Positions 1 to 9,055 are shown, counted from the first letter of the stretch. The stretch: DNA of 64,000 nucleotides from Methylobacillus flagellatus_A (GCF_031344055.1 NZ_JADBEN010000001.1), one strand, 5' to 3'. The notes: a model not told the origin generated them from the letters alone. Made by a program: numbers and translations.

Positions 1-489
1 ATGCTTCTGCTGGGTCAAGTCATGAAGCAGGATAGGGGTGGCGTAGATGTTGTCCACTGGAATATCGAAAAAGCCCTGGATCTGGTCGGAATGCAAATCC
101 ATGGTCAGCAGGCGGTTCACCCCGACGGTAGTGAGCATATTGGCGATCACCTTCGCGGTGATCGCGACCCGTGCGGAACGCGGGCGCCTGTCCTGGCGAG
201 CATAGCCAAAATAAGGAATCGCTGCGGTGATACGCGCGGCGGAGGAGCGGCGCAGGGCGTCGACCATGACCATCACTTCCATGAGGTGGTCGTTGGTCGG
301 CATGCAGGTGGATTGCAGGATGAACACGTCCTTGCCGCGGACATTGTCCAGCAGCTCGATCATCACCTCGCCGTCGCTGAAGCGGTCAACGGTGGCCCTG
401 CCCAGCTCTATGCCCAGGTGGCTAACCACCTCTTCGGCAAGCGCACGGTTGGCGTTGCCGGTAAATACCATCATGTCGCCCTTGGCCAC
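1..489 (-). CDS. prs: Ribose-phosphate pyrophosphokinase, N-terminal part (runs off the window)
   Basis: Prs makes PRPP from ribose 5-phosphate and ATP for purine, pyrimidine, histidine and NAD synthesis in the cytosol. The first 163 residues are present. They contain RFSDGE (36-41), FGYARQDR (94-101) and the PRPP-synthetase signature around DLHSDQIQGFF (131-141). I chose the GTG at 489-487 because AAGGAT lies at a normal distance upstream and the product then starts a few residues before MVFTGNAN, as in other Prs proteins. An in-frame ATG at 513 would add eight residues but has no ribosome binding site. The C-terminal half lies outside the window. The gene follows tRNA-Gln and its terminator, so it probably has its own promoter. 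Confidence 0.95.
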   Translation of the reverse strand, partial: MAKGDMMVFTGNANRALAEEVVSHLGIELGRATVDRFSDGEVMIELLDNVRGKDVFILQSTCMPTNDHLMEVMVMVDALRRSSAARITAAIPYFGYARQDRRPRSARVAITAKVIANMLTTVGVNRLLTMDLHSDQIQGFFDIPVDNIYATPILLHDLTQQKH

Positions 490-512
490 AGTTGGAATCC
501 TTATCTCTAACA

Positions 513-562
513 TAAACCGCGAGAAGTCGCTTCTATAAAAACCGCGAGATATCGCTTGTATA
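513..562 (-). repeat. Two tandem 25-bp repeats forming mini-hairpins in the prs leader
   Basis: Copies at 513-537 and 538-562 agree at 21 of 25 positions. Read on the minus strand each contains GCGA-NNNN-TCGC, a short hairpin, followed by GGTTT. A degenerate third start (TCGCG) follows at 565-569. They lie between the tRNA terminator and the prs start. They may be part of the promoter or leader; the role is inferred. Confidence 0.6.
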
Positions 563-579
563 AATCGCGTGCAAAAAAC

Positions 580-611
580 AAAAGCGTGTAATTTTTAAGT
601 TACACGCTTTT
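580..611 (-). terminator. Intrinsic terminator after tRNA-Gln
   Basis: A perfect 12-bp stem (AAAAGCGTGTAA with TTACACGCTTTT) and an 8-nt loop lie directly downstream of the tRNA. On the minus strand the stem is followed by GTTTTTT. It separates the lolB-ispE-tRNA transcript from prs. Confidence 0.85.
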
Positions 612-615
612 ATTC

Positions 616-692
616 TGGCTGGGGAGGAAGGATTCGAACCTTCGCATGCCGGAATCAAAATCCGGTGCCTTAACCAGCTTGGCGACTCCCCA
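616..692 (-). tRNA. tRNA-Gln (anticodon TTG)
   Basis: The 77-nt minus-strand gene folds as a cloverleaf. The acceptor stem is TGGGGAG/CTCCCCA with an encoded GCCA end. The anticodon arm is CCGGA-TTTTGAT-TCCGG with anticodon TTG, and the T arm contains GGTTCGAATCC. It lies 17 bp after ispE and is probably processed from the ispE transcript. Confidence 0.97.
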
Positions 693-709
693 TTTGATCG
701 TTGTTTCCA

Positions 710-1579
710 TCAGGCTGCAAAACTGCGGAGGGGATGTTGATCCAGCCCTTTTGCATGGAATCCTGAAACCTCGCAACCCGCATATTGTTGCAATTCGCGC
801 GTTTCATTCATTCTTGCCAGCACAGCTTCCGCAGCTTCCTGGTCGTCGAATGCTGCGAATACCGAAGCGCCAGAACCGCTCATGCGAGCCTTGGAGAATT
901 GAGACAGCCATTGCAGGCATTTTTCAACTTCCGGGTACTGCCGTCTAACTACGGTTTCGAGATCGTTGTGAACCAAGTCCCTCAGAAAGGCCGCTATTGT
1001 CGTGGGATTCGTGTCCCTTGTCAATTGCTTCGATGCAAAAATTTCTGCGGTCGAAATATGGACGCGCGGGGTGATGACCAGGTAATGGGTTTGAGGCAAT
1101 TGAATTGATTGCAGTTTTTCGCCAACTCCCTCCACCCAGGCGTTTTCTCCGAAAATGAAGAAGGGGACGTCCGCTCCCAGTTTCAGGCCCAGGGAGATAA
1201 GCTCTTCGCGGCGCAAACCGAGACTCCACGATCGGTTGAGGGCCAGCAAAACGCTGGCAGCGTCGGAGCTGCCTCCGCCCAGCCCGCCTCCCATGGGGGT
1301 GCGCTTGGTGACGTAGATATCGGCTCCCAGCTTGCAACCCGAATGCTGTTGCAGCAGTTTCGCCGCGCGGATGCACAAATCGCTTTCTTCAGGCACGCCG
1401 GGCGTATGTTCCGTGCGCCGGATGATATGGTCGGTTCGTGGCCTGATATGCACGGTATCGCCAAAATCCAGCAGGCGGAACACGCTTTGCAGCAGGTGGT
1501 AGCCGTCAGGCCGGCGGCCTGTGATATGCAGGAACAGGTTGATTTTTGCCGGTGCGGGGTAAGCGTGGAAATCTTGCAT
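710..1579 (-). CDS. ispE: 4-diphosphocytidyl-2-C-methyl-D-erythritol kinase
   Basis: IspE phosphorylates CDP-methylerythritol in the MEP pathway of isoprenoid synthesis. The protein has 289 residues, normal for the family. PAKINLFLHI lies at 10-19 with the active-site lysine, and the GHMP-kinase glycine-rich loop PMGGGLGGGSSDA lies at 95-107. The reading frame is open further upstream, but the ATG at 1579 places the conserved N-terminus correctly and starts 20 bp after lolB ends. It is followed by tRNA-Gln. The order lolB-ispE-tRNA-prs is common in betaproteobacteria. Confidence 0.96.
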   Translation of the reverse strand: MQDFHAYPAPAKINLFLHITGRRPDGYHLLQSVFRLLDFGDTVHIRPRTDHIIRRTEHTPGVPEESDLCIRAAKLLQQHSGCKLGADIYVTKRTPMGGGLGGGSSDAASVLLALNRSWSLGLRREELISLGLKLGADVPFFIFGENAWVEGVGEKLQSIQLPQTHYLVITPRVHISTAEIFASKQLTRDTNPTTIAAFLRDLVHNDLETVVRRQYPEVEKCLQWLSQFSKARMSGSGASVFAAFDDQEAAEAVLARMNETRELQQYAGCEVSGFHAKGLDQHPLRSFAA

Positions 1580-1599
1580 GGTCTTGAGGAGGCTGTTGC

Positions 1600-2208
1600 T
1601 TAACGCGATGGCAACTGCCATTGCTGCACGATCAGCTTGAGCGTGAGCCTGCTGGCATTGCGCAGGGTGATGCGCATGGGGAGCTGGTAATGGTTGACGG
1701 TAGCATATTGGCCGTACTCGATATCCCAGCCGTCCTGCCTGAGCTTGACCAGGCGCCCGGCATCGTCCCATTGGGCGGCTTCTACCGGCTCTTTGCCTGG
1801 GCGCCCCAGCACCCAGTCCGACAGCCCGTTCATGGGCAGGCGCCAGCCCAGGTTCTGCTCAGTCAGGGTTTCGGCGTCCACGGCTTCGTAGCGTTTGTTG
1901 TCATTGGTCACCAGGCTGACATTCCCGCTGGTGCGCTCAATGGCGGCGACCTGGCTTCCCAGCGGAGAAAACAGCGAAATAGTGTCCTGCCGGGGAGTAT
2001 GCTGCCACTGCGTCGAACCGGAAAAGCCCTTGGCTTCGGTCTGTACGCCGATACGCCCGTTCAGGCTGAACTGGTCGATCCCGGCAAGGCTGGCCAGGTG
2101 TTGCTGATGAACCTCGGGCGCGCTCGGGACGGTGGCGGGGGGAATGCTGGCGCAGCCCGGGACTGCCAATATGGCGCCCAGCAGCAGCCAGCGCTGTGCA
2201 GCTTGCAT
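1600..2208 (-). CDS. lolB: Outer-membrane lipoprotein receptor LolB
   Basis: LolB accepts lipoproteins from the periplasmic carrier LolA and inserts them into the outer membrane. The 202-residue product starts with a lipoprotein signal peptide and lipobox AVPGC, giving a lipidated Cys19. The FSLNGRIGV and WQHTP-type segments and the size fit LolB. It begins 1 bp after the stop of the upstream TPR gene, so the two are translationally linked, and ispE follows. Confidence 0.93.
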   Translation of the reverse strand: MQAAQRWLLLGAILAVPGCASIPPATVPSAPEVHQQHLASLAGIDQFSLNGRIGVQTEAKGFSGSTQWQHTPRQDTISLFSPLGSQVAAIERTSGNVSLVTNDNKRYEAVDAETLTEQNLGWRLPMNGLSDWVLGRPGKEPVEAAQWDDAGRLVKLRQDGWDIEYGQYATVNHYQLPMRITLRNASRLTLKLIVQQWQLPSR

Positions 2209-2209
2209 C

Positions 2210-3898
2210 TTAACGATTGAATTTCCTGTTGGTGCTGATCAGGACTTCGTTTTCAGGAAAGGCTGAAAGCGCTGCCTCCCAGGTCTTGACTGCCTCGTCG
2301 CGCTTGCCTTGCTTCCACAGCACCTCGCCGAGGTGGGCGGCGATTTCCGGATCCGGTTGCTGCGAATAGGCGCGGCGCAAGTATTCCAGGGCCTTGTCCA
2401 GGTTGCCCAGGCGGTAGTGCACCCAGCCCAGGCTGTCGAGTATGTAGTGATCCTCGGGGCTTAGCTCGTGCGCTTTTTCAATCATCACCCTGGCTTCCTC
2501 GAGGCGGACATTGCGGTCCGCCAGCGAATACCCCAGCGCGTTGTACGCCTGCGCAAACTCAGGCTGTATCTTGATCAGCTTGCGCAGTTCGCGCTCCATC
2601 ACGTCCACCTTGTTGACGCGTTCCGCCGCCATGGCAAAGTCGTAGACCAGCTCGGGCGAGTTGGGCAGGGTGTTGATGGCGTTTTCCAGGCGCGAGTAGG
2701 CTTCTTGGTGGCGCTTGGCCTGGGTCAGGACGTTGGCTTGCGCGTGCACGACCGCTGCGCGCTGCGCATCGGTCAGGTCCGGCAGGTTCTCCAGCGACTG
2801 GATGGCGGCGTCGATGCCTTCCCGGCGCGAAATGACGTTGGCAACGCCGAGCTGCGCGTCGACATAGCGCACTTCTCCAGGGGCGACCTTGCTATACCAT
2901 TGCAACGCTTCGTCGTCGTTGCGCTTCTTCTCGGCAATCTGGCCGAGATAGATGTAAATCTGGTCCTTGTCCTTGAATCCCTTGCCCAGGGCGTCCTTGA
3001 AATATTTTTCGGCATCGGGCAGTTCGTTCGCCTGCAGCGAGAGCAGGCCCACCACCACCAGGATTTCCGGGTTGCCGTTGGAGGCCTCGATCAGCTTGAT
3101 GAACTCGTTCTTGGCTTCGTCGAATTTCTTTTGTCCGGCCAATATCCGGGCCAGGGCTAGGCGGACTTCATTGGCATCCGCGTGCGTGGAAAGGAAGCCG
3201 CGGTAAAAATCCACGGCCTGTTCCGGAGACTTGCCCAGCAGCACCTGGCCCTGCATCAGCGCGGCCATTTCCCAACCCGGGCGCAGCTTGTTCGCCTGGT
3301 TGAGTTCATTAAGGGAAAGCTCGGTATTGCCTGCGTTCCAGGCGGCATGCGCGATTGCGAAATGGGCCTCGGGAAGGTCCGGGTAATCGCGCGCGAGTTC
3401 CTGTACCAGGCTCAGCACCGCGGCCTTGTTCTGTTGGCGGGAAAGCAGGTTGTTGAGGAACATGAAGCCGCTGGCGCGGCCTTCTTCATTGGCAAGCAAG
3501 GCTTTGAGGTGCGGCTTGGCCTCGTTCAGCTTGCCGGTGTTGATCAGCATCTGGGTCAGGGCCTGGTGTGCCTCCGTGGAACCGGGGTCAAGCTGCGACC
3601 AGAGGTTGGCCGCATCGATCGCGGTACGTCCGTCGTTGCCCATCACGGCGGTCTTGGCTGCACGCTCCGCAAGGCGCGAGTCCTGGTTGGTCTGGGCCAG
3701 GTCGAGGAACAAGGCGCTTGCCAGGTCGAATTGGCCGCGTTGCCCGGCAATTTCCCCGATCAGGTATTTATAGACGAATTCGCCCGTGAGCGCAGGCGAG
3801 GGGGTTTCTGCCTTGTTTGCCGCAGTGGCGGCATTCCCCATGCCCAGCGTCATTGCTGCGCAGGCAACTGCAATTGCGATCTTTTTGCTAATAAGCAT
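2210..3898 (-). CDS. Periplasmic TPR-repeat protein, first gene of the lolB-ispE unit
   Basis: The product has about 562 residues, with a signal peptide cleaved near ATAA and then many degenerate tetratricopeptide repeats. Typical A-x-AE and YLGQIAE helices recur to the C-terminus, which ends with a repeat around LGEVLWKQGK. Large TPR proteins beside lolB are common in betaproteobacteria. A role in envelope complex assembly is plausible, but no specific function can be read from the sequence. The ATG at 3898 is preferred over an in-frame TTG six bases upstream. Confidence 0.85.
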   Translation of the reverse strand: MLISKKIAIAVACAAMTLGMGNAATAANKAETPSPALTGEFVYKYLIGEIAGQRGQFDLASALFLDLAQTNQDSRLAERAAKTAVMGNDGRTAIDAANLWSQLDPGSTEAHQALTQMLINTGKLNEAKPHLKALLANEEGRASGFMFLNNLLSRQQNKAAVLSLVQELARDYPDLPEAHFAIAHAAWNAGNTELSLNELNQANKLRPGWEMAALMQGQVLLGKSPEQAVDFYRGFLSTHADANEVRLALARILAGQKKFDEAKNEFIKLIEASNGNPEILVVVGLLSLQANELPDAEKYFKDALGKGFKDKDQIYIYLGQIAEKKRNDDEALQWYSKVAPGEVRYVDAQLGVANVISRREGIDAAIQSLENLPDLTDAQRAAVVHAQANVLTQAKRHQEAYSRLENAINTLPNSPELVYDFAMAAERVNKVDVMERELRKLIKIQPEFAQAYNALGYSLADRNVRLEEARVMIEKAHELSPEDHYILDSLGWVHYRLGNLDKALEYLRRAYSQQPDPEIAAHLGEVLWKQGKRDEAVKTWEAALSAFPENEVLISTNRKFNR

Positions 3899-4253
3899 TT
3901 TCAAGGAAATCTCGTAGCGGGTTGATAATTAGCATATTGAGGCCTGCTGAGCTTGTTTTCAATGGGGTAGGCGCAAGTTTTGCACGATTTTGCACCGTCT
4001 TTCTTAGTCCGTGACAGTGTGCACAAGTTCACCCATAATGCGCGATGCTATCAACCGGATGCCGTATGGTTTACGTACCTGTATGCTTTAGGGTGCGGCC
4101 TCATGTCCGGCTATAGCGGTTTTAAACATGATAATTCAACAGCGTCGGGCTTGTTCTTGCGTTTTCGCGATGCCGAAAAGGCGAGACAAACTTGACAGGC
4201 GAGTGATGTTTTTCTAACTTAGCACCCCTTAAAACCGGATAATTCACTCACAT
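3899..4253. other. Divergent intergenic region between the TPR gene and the ABC operon
   Basis: The 355-bp gap must hold promoters for both directions. A short open frame at 3980-4195 has no ribosome binding site or recognisable family and is not accepted as a gene. Apart from the plus-strand promoter at 4192-4220 I see no clear structure. Confidence 0.6.
4192..4220 (+). promoter_or_regulatory. Probable sigma-70 promoter of the Gld-like ABC operon
   Basis: A consensus -35 box TTGACA (4192-4197) is followed after exactly 17 bp by TAACTT (4215-4220), a weak -10 match. Transcription would start about 26 bp before the ATG at 4254. Confidence 0.5.
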
Positions 4254-5189
4254 ATGACGACTATTACCGTAGAGGCTTCAGAGTTAACCCGTAAATATGG
4301 CAGCCGTGCAGCGGTCAACGACGTCAGCTTTACCCTGAACAAGGGAGAAGTGCTGGGTTTTCTCGGGCCGAATGGCGCAGGCAAGTCCACCACCATGAAG
4401 ATGCTGACAGGCAATCTTGCGCCTAGCAACGGTTCGGTGAAGATTTGCGGTATCGACATGATGGAGCGTCCCAAGGATGCCAAGGCATTGATCGGCTACC
4501 TGCCCGAGCAGCCTCCCTTGTACCGTGAATTGACCGTGGACGAGTTCCTTACGATTGCGGCCCGCCTGCATCGCGTCAGCCGCCAGCATATCAGGAAGGC
4601 GGTCGATATCGCCAAGCAGCGCTGCGGCCTGACCGAAATGGGCAAGCGCCTGATCGAGAACCTCTCCAAGGGTTACCAGCAGCGCGTGGGTATCGCCCAG
4701 GCCATCATCCACAACCCGATGGTGGTGATCCTGGACGAGCCGACCGTGGGCCTGGACCCGATCCAGATCCGCGACATCCGCGCCTTGATCAAGGAGCTGG
4801 GCGGCGAGCACAGCGTGATTCTTTCCACCCATATCCTGCCGGAAGTCGAAATGGTCTGTGACCGCGTGCAGATCATCCACAAGGGCAGCCTGGTGTTCAA
4901 TGGCGGCATCGATGTCCTCAAGCAGCAGCGCCACGGCAACCGCCTGCTTCTCGGGCTCAGGCAGCCGCCCCCCCATGAGGCATTGCTGGGCATTCCCGGC
5001 GTGGAATCGGTCGAGGCGCTGGAAGGCAACCTGCTGCGCATCCGGCATACGCCGGGCGAGGCGCCGTCCGAGGCGCTGGTGCAGGCCGCCGTCAGCCAGA
5101 ACTGGGGCCTGTTCCAGATCAATCCTGACCAAACCTCTCTGGAAGAGGTCTTCGTCCAGCTTACATTCCAGGAGGCTGCCGCTGCCTGA
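4254..5189 (+). CDS. ABC transporter ATP-binding protein, GldA-like
   Basis: This is the cytoplasmic ATPase of an ABC-2 type exporter, 311 residues long. Walker A GPNGAGKST is at 38-46, the signature LSKGY at 137-141, and Walker B VVILDEP at 157-163, with the H-loop in STHILPE. About 90 residues follow the nucleotide-binding domain, as in GldA/NatA-like proteins. It is followed by a permease, a GldG-like protein and a DUF4340 protein in one operon. In Bacteroidetes, GldAFG relatives act in gliding; in proteobacteria the same set has no established substrate. No gliding gene is nearby. Confidence 0.9.
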   Translation: MTTITVEASELTRKYGSRAAVNDVSFTLNKGEVLGFLGPNGAGKSTTMKMLTGNLAPSNGSVKICGIDMMERPKDAKALIGYLPEQPPLYRELTVDEFLTIAARLHRVSRQHIRKAVDIAKQRCGLTEMGKRLIENLSKGYQQRVGIAQAIIHNPMVVILDEPTVGLDPIQIRDIRALIKELGGEHSVILSTHILPEVEMVCDRVQIIHKGSLVFNGGIDVLKQQRHGNRLLLGLRQPPPHEALLGIPGVESVEALEGNLLRIRHTPGEAPSEALVQAAVSQNWGLFQINPDQTSLEEVFVQLTFQEAAAA

Positions 5190-5220
5190 TGGCAGGCAGC
5201 CTGAGTTTTAAGGACTTCTT

Positions 5221-5967
5221 ATGATCGTCAATATCGCCAGAAAAGAATTGAAGGGCCTGTTTTCCTCGCCCATGGGCTGGGTGATCCTCGCCCTGCTGCA
5301 ATTCGTCTTTGCTACTTTCTACTTGATGGGGGTCGACCAGTACTTCCTCACCATGTCGGGCGCCATGCGGCCCGACCAGCGCATGGGCGTGACCGAGTTC
5401 GTTGGCGGCAGCGTGTTCGGCATTGCGCCTTTCATCATGCTGTTCGCCGTACCCTTGCTCTCGATGCGCCTGATCAGCGAGGAGCGCCGCCAGCAAACAT
5501 TGCCTTTCCTGTTCAGCGCGCCCCTGTCGCTGACCGAGATCGTCCTCGGCAAGTTCGTCGGCCTGCTGTCGTTCCTGTCCCTGAGCGTATTGCTGATCGG
5601 CGCCATGGTGTTCTCGCTCAACTTGTGGGCGGATATTGATTTTGGCTATTTGTTCGCCAATCTGCTGGGCCTGTTCCTGCTGGTGGCAAGCTACTGCGCG
5701 TTGGGGACTTATGTATCCAGCACCACGCAGCAGCCGGTGGTCGCCGCGATCATTACCTTCGTCGCATTGCTGGCCTTGCAGTTGATCGAGTATTTCCTCG
5801 CGGGCGATCCGAGCAACACGATCGCCAACCTGTCCCTGATGCGCCACTTCGAGCCTTTCTCGCGCGGCATGCTGGATACCCGCGACATTGCCTATTTCCT
5901 GTTGTTCATCATTACCTTTCTGACCCTGACTGTTCGTAGGCTGGATGCAGATCGCTTGCGTGGCTGA
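5221..5967 (+). CDS. ABC-2 type permease, GldF-like
   Basis: The 248-residue membrane protein has about six hydrophobic segments, an N-terminal segment near 15-35 and a C-terminal one near 220-240. It is the membrane partner of the ATPase 31 bp upstream. The segment RLISEERRQQTLPFL after the second helix is typical of GldF-type ABC-2 permeases. It lies 12 bp before the GldG-like gene. Confidence 0.88.
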   Translation: MIVNIARKELKGLFSSPMGWVILALLQFVFATFYLMGVDQYFLTMSGAMRPDQRMGVTEFVGGSVFGIAPFIMLFAVPLLSMRLISEERRQQTLPFLFSAPLSLTEIVLGKFVGLLSFLSLSVLLIGAMVFSLNLWADIDFGYLFANLLGLFLLVASYCALGTYVSSTTQQPVVAAIITFVALLALQLIEYFLAGDPSNTIANLSLMRHFEPFSRGMLDTRDIAYFLLFIITFLTLTVRRLDADRLRG

Positions 5968-5979
5968 TCGAGAGACTTT

Positions 5980-7353
5980 ATGAAAACCAATCGCAAACTA
6001 CGCTTTCAATTATTCGTGCAGAACAGCTTCTTCGTGGTGCTGTTCCTGGTGCTGGTGTTCCTGCTCGGCTTCCTGACGTATCAATACCATGTCAGCCGCG
6101 ACGTGACGCAGGGCGGCCGCAATACCCTGACCGAGGGCAGCGTCAATGTCCTCAAGGAGATGGAAGGGCCGATCAATATCACGGCCTACGTCGTCAAGGA
6201 CAACGACACGCGCAAGTACATCAACAAGTTCGTCGAGCGCTACCAGCGCGTCAAGCCGGATATCACCCTGAGCTTCGTCAGCCCGACCGAGGAGCCCAAG
6301 GCGACGCAGGAAGCCGGGGTCAAGGCAGAGATCGAGCTGGTGGTGGAGTACAACCAGCGCACCGAGCACATCGTGCCGCCGCAAGCATTCATCGAGCAGG
6401 ACATGACCAACCTGCTGGTGCGCCTGTCCCGCACCAACCAGAATGCCGTGATGTTCCTGGACGGGCACGGCGAGCGCAGCCTGATCGGCGTCAAGAACCA
6501 CGACCTGGGCGACTTTGGCCGGCACCTGGAAAAGAAGGGCTTCAAGCTGTCCAATCCCGACCTGCTGATCGCGCAGGAAGTGCCGAGCAACGGCGCCATG
6601 CTGGTGATCGCGAGCCCGGAAGTGGACGTGACCGAGGTCGAAGTGCAGAAGATCAAGCAATACCTGGAAAAGGGCGGCAACCTGCTGTGGCTGATCGACG
6701 ACGAGGTCAACCTGCACGGCTTGCAGCCGATTGCGGAATACCTGGGGCTGCAACTGACGCCGGGCATGGTGGTGGACTTGTCCGCGACCCGCTACGGCGC
6801 GGATGCCAAGGTGGCGTTCGCCAACCAGTACGGGGTGCATGCGATCACCAAGAACTTCATGCTGCGCACCTTGTTCCCCGAAGCGCGCATGATCCATGCC
6901 GAGGATTCCTTCGAGAACGGCTGGCGTTCGTCCAACCTGGTGGAAGTGGCGCCCAATGGCTGGCTCGAGACCGGCAAGGTGGACGACAACGTCAGTTTCG
7001 ACAGCAAGAAGGACTTGCCTGGACCGATCAATATCGCGGTGGCGCTGGAGCGCAAGTACGGCGAAAAAGGCCAGCGCGTGGTGGTGGTGGGTAACGGCAA
7101 CTTCCTTGCCAATACTTTCCTCTCCAATGGCGGCAACCTCGACCTGGGCCTGAACATCGTCAACTGGCTGGCGGGCGACGACAGGCTGATCACTATCCAG
7201 CCCAAGCCGCGCAAGGACGTGAATATCGTGATTCCTTCCGAGGGTTGGGCCAACCTGCTGGCGCAGTTCGTCTTCATCGGCTTCAGCCGCATCCTGCCGC
7301 TGGGCTTGATCGTGATCGGCGTGGTGATCTGGTGGAGGCGTCGCAAGGCATGA
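5980..7353 (+). CDS. GldG-like ABC transporter auxiliary protein
   Basis: The 457-residue protein has one transmembrane helix near residues 17-35, a large extracytoplasmic region and a second helix near 432-450 followed by WWRRRKA. The external part resembles the GldG/intraflagellar-transport-like domain, with FLDGHGE near 160. It would be an accessory subunit of the ABC system encoded upstream. The start has a purine-rich site (GAGAG) and lies 12 bp after the permease. Confidence 0.85.
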   Translation: MKTNRKLRFQLFVQNSFFVVLFLVLVFLLGFLTYQYHVSRDVTQGGRNTLTEGSVNVLKEMEGPINITAYVVKDNDTRKYINKFVERYQRVKPDITLSFVSPTEEPKATQEAGVKAEIELVVEYNQRTEHIVPPQAFIEQDMTNLLVRLSRTNQNAVMFLDGHGERSLIGVKNHDLGDFGRHLEKKGFKLSNPDLLIAQEVPSNGAMLVIASPEVDVTEVEVQKIKQYLEKGGNLLWLIDDEVNLHGLQPIAEYLGLQLTPGMVVDLSATRYGADAKVAFANQYGVHAITKNFMLRTLFPEARMIHAEDSFENGWRSSNLVEVAPNGWLETGKVDDNVSFDSKKDLPGPINIAVALERKYGEKGQRVVVVGNGNFLANTFLSNGGNLDLGLNIVNWLAGDDRLITIQPKPRKDVNIVIPSEGWANLLAQFVFIGFSRILPLGLIVIGVVIWWRRRKA

Positions 7354-8231
7354 GGTCGAGATGGATCGTAAACCTGGTGCTGCTGTTGCTGGTGGCGGGA
7401 ATCGTGGCGTTCCTCTACCTCAAGCCGCAGGACCAGGAAGAGCAGGCGGCCACCTATGAGGTGTCCAGCCTCAAATTGTCGGATTTCGACAAGCTGAGCA
7501 TCGAGTTTCCCGCCAAGGCGCCGGTGGTGTTCGAAAAGACCGACGGCTTCTGGTACCTGGCCCAGCCATATGCCGCCCGGGCCGACCAGGTGACTGTGCA
7601 GCGGATCGTTTCGATCGTGGCCGGCACCAGCCGCGAGAAGTTTTCCGCCGAGGATCCCGCGCGCTTCGGCCTGGACAACCCCAGGCTGAGAATCAGGCTC
7701 AATGACGAGGAATTCATTTTCGGCCTCTATAACCCGGTGACCGCCGAGCAATATGTGGCCTACAAGGATTCCGTGTACCTGCTGTCCGGCTTGTATTCGG
7801 AAACGGCGGCGACCCAGTTGCTGGAAATGCTGGACAAGAGCCCGCTCAAACCCAAGGAGGAGATTGCAGGGTTCGACTTCTCGCGCCTGGAGCAATGGGA
7901 AGAGGTTCGCCTGCAGCTCGACCGCGATGCCGATGGCAAATGGCAGGTGTCGGTGCCTAATGCCAAGCCCAAGCAGGAAGAGCTTAACGAATGGTTCGAC
8001 GAATTCTGGACAAAAATCCGCGCATCTTCTGTCGAGCCATACACTCCCGACCGCAAGAATCGCTATCCCTCGTTCTCGGTCAAACTCAAGGATGGTAAGC
8101 AAGTGCATTTTGAGAGGCTGCAGGAATCTCCACAGCTGATCCTGGGACGGCCTGATGAAGGGATGCGCTACTATTTCCCGCCTGATATCGGTTTTACCAT
8201 GCTCAACCCGCCCGTGGGCCTGGGCAAGTAG
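7350..8231 (+). CDS. DUF4340 membrane-anchored protein
   Basis: The 293-residue protein has one N-terminal transmembrane segment (about residues 7-22) and a long periplasmic region of DUF4340 type. The ATG at 7350 overlaps the stop of the GldG-like gene (ATGA). This gives a clean signal-anchor start, so the longer open frame upstream is not used. DUF4340 proteins regularly end GldFG-type operons; the function is unknown. mutM begins 11 bp downstream and is probably cotranscribed. Confidence 0.85.
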   Translation: MRSRWIVNLVLLLLVAGIVAFLYLKPQDQEEQAATYEVSSLKLSDFDKLSIEFPAKAPVVFEKTDGFWYLAQPYAARADQVTVQRIVSIVAGTSREKFSAEDPARFGLDNPRLRIRLNDEEFIFGLYNPVTAEQYVAYKDSVYLLSGLYSETAATQLLEMLDKSPLKPKEEIAGFDFSRLEQWEEVRLQLDRDADGKWQVSVPNAKPKQEELNEWFDEFWTKIRASSVEPYTPDRKNRYPSFSVKLKDGKQVHFERLQESPQLILGRPDEGMRYYFPPDIGFTMLNPPVGLGK

Positions 8232-8242
8232 CTCATGAGCTG

Positions 8243-9055
8243 ATGCCGGAATTACCAGAAGTCGAGGTCACGCGTCGCGGCTTGGAACCCTTGGTCGGCG
8301 CCACTGTGACGCAAGCCGTGATTCGCCAGCCTGCCATGCGCTGGCCCATTCCTGCCCATTTGCCGCAGACTTTGCATGGCTCCAGACTGCTGGAGTTGAC
8401 GCGCCGCGGCAAATACATTATTGCCCGTTTTGAAAGCGGCTGCCTGATCCTGCACCTGGGTATGTCCGGGCGGCTTTGCCTGCTGGAGCGGGATACGTCG
8501 CCTGAGAAGCATGACCACTTCGATCTGCATTTTGCCGATGGCCGCGTGATGCGCTTGCGTGATCCGCGCCGCTTTGGCGCGGTTTTGTGGGCGGGTGAAC
8601 ACCCGGAAGCGCATAGCCTGCTCAGTGTGCTGGGGCCCGAGCCGCTTGATGAGTCTTTCAATGGTGAGTTTCTTCACCGGGCCATACGCACTCGATCATC
8701 TCCGATCAAGATCGTGATTATGGACAGCCACTTGGTGGTGGGCGTGGGCAATATTTACGCAAGCGAGTCCTTGTTCCGTGCCGGCATTCATCCGCAGACA
8801 CCGGCCCGGGCGCTTAGCCTGGCGCAGTGCGAACGGCTGGTGCAGGAAATCAAGGCTACCTTGCACGATGCCCTGCAGGCCGGGGGCAGCAGTTTGCGCG
8901 ACTTTTTCGGGGCAGATGGCAACCCTGGCTATTTCCAGCAAACCTATTTCGTCTATGCCCGTACCGGCGAGCCTTGCCGGGTATGCGAGAAGCCAGTTGA
9001 AACGTTGCGCCTGGGACAGCGTTCCACCTTTTACTGCCCCTCTTGCCAAAAATAA
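8243..9055 (+). CDS. mutM: Formamidopyrimidine-DNA glycosylase
   Basis: MutM (Fpg) excises 8-oxoguanine and formamidopyrimidines and nicks the strand. The 270-residue protein starts MPELPEVE, which carries the catalytic Pro2 and Glu3 after removal of Met. The H2TH region with VGNIYASE is near 168-175. The C-terminal zinc finger is CRVC-x16-CPSC. The gene lies 11 bp after the DUF4340 gene. In many relatives mutM sits directly divergent from the TPR-lolB block, so the four ABC genes look inserted between these two conserved neighbours. Confidence 0.97.
   Translation: MPELPEVEVTRRGLEPLVGATVTQAVIRQPAMRWPIPAHLPQTLHGSRLLELTRRGKYIIARFESGCLILHLGMSGRLCLLERDTSPEKHDHFDLHFADGRVMRLRDPRRFGAVLWAGEHPEAHSLLSVLGPEPLDESFNGEFLHRAIRTRSSPIKIVIMDSHLVVGVGNIYASESLFRAGIHPQTPARALSLAQCERLVQEIKATLHDALQAGGSSLRDFFGADGNPGYFQQTYFVYARTGEPCRVCEKPVETLRLGQRSTFYCPSCQK

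Noticed and set aside
3980..4195. A 71-codon plus-strand frame in the TPR/ABC divergent region
   Set aside because: No ribosome binding site, no recognisable family, and it runs into the likely -35 box of the ABC operon.
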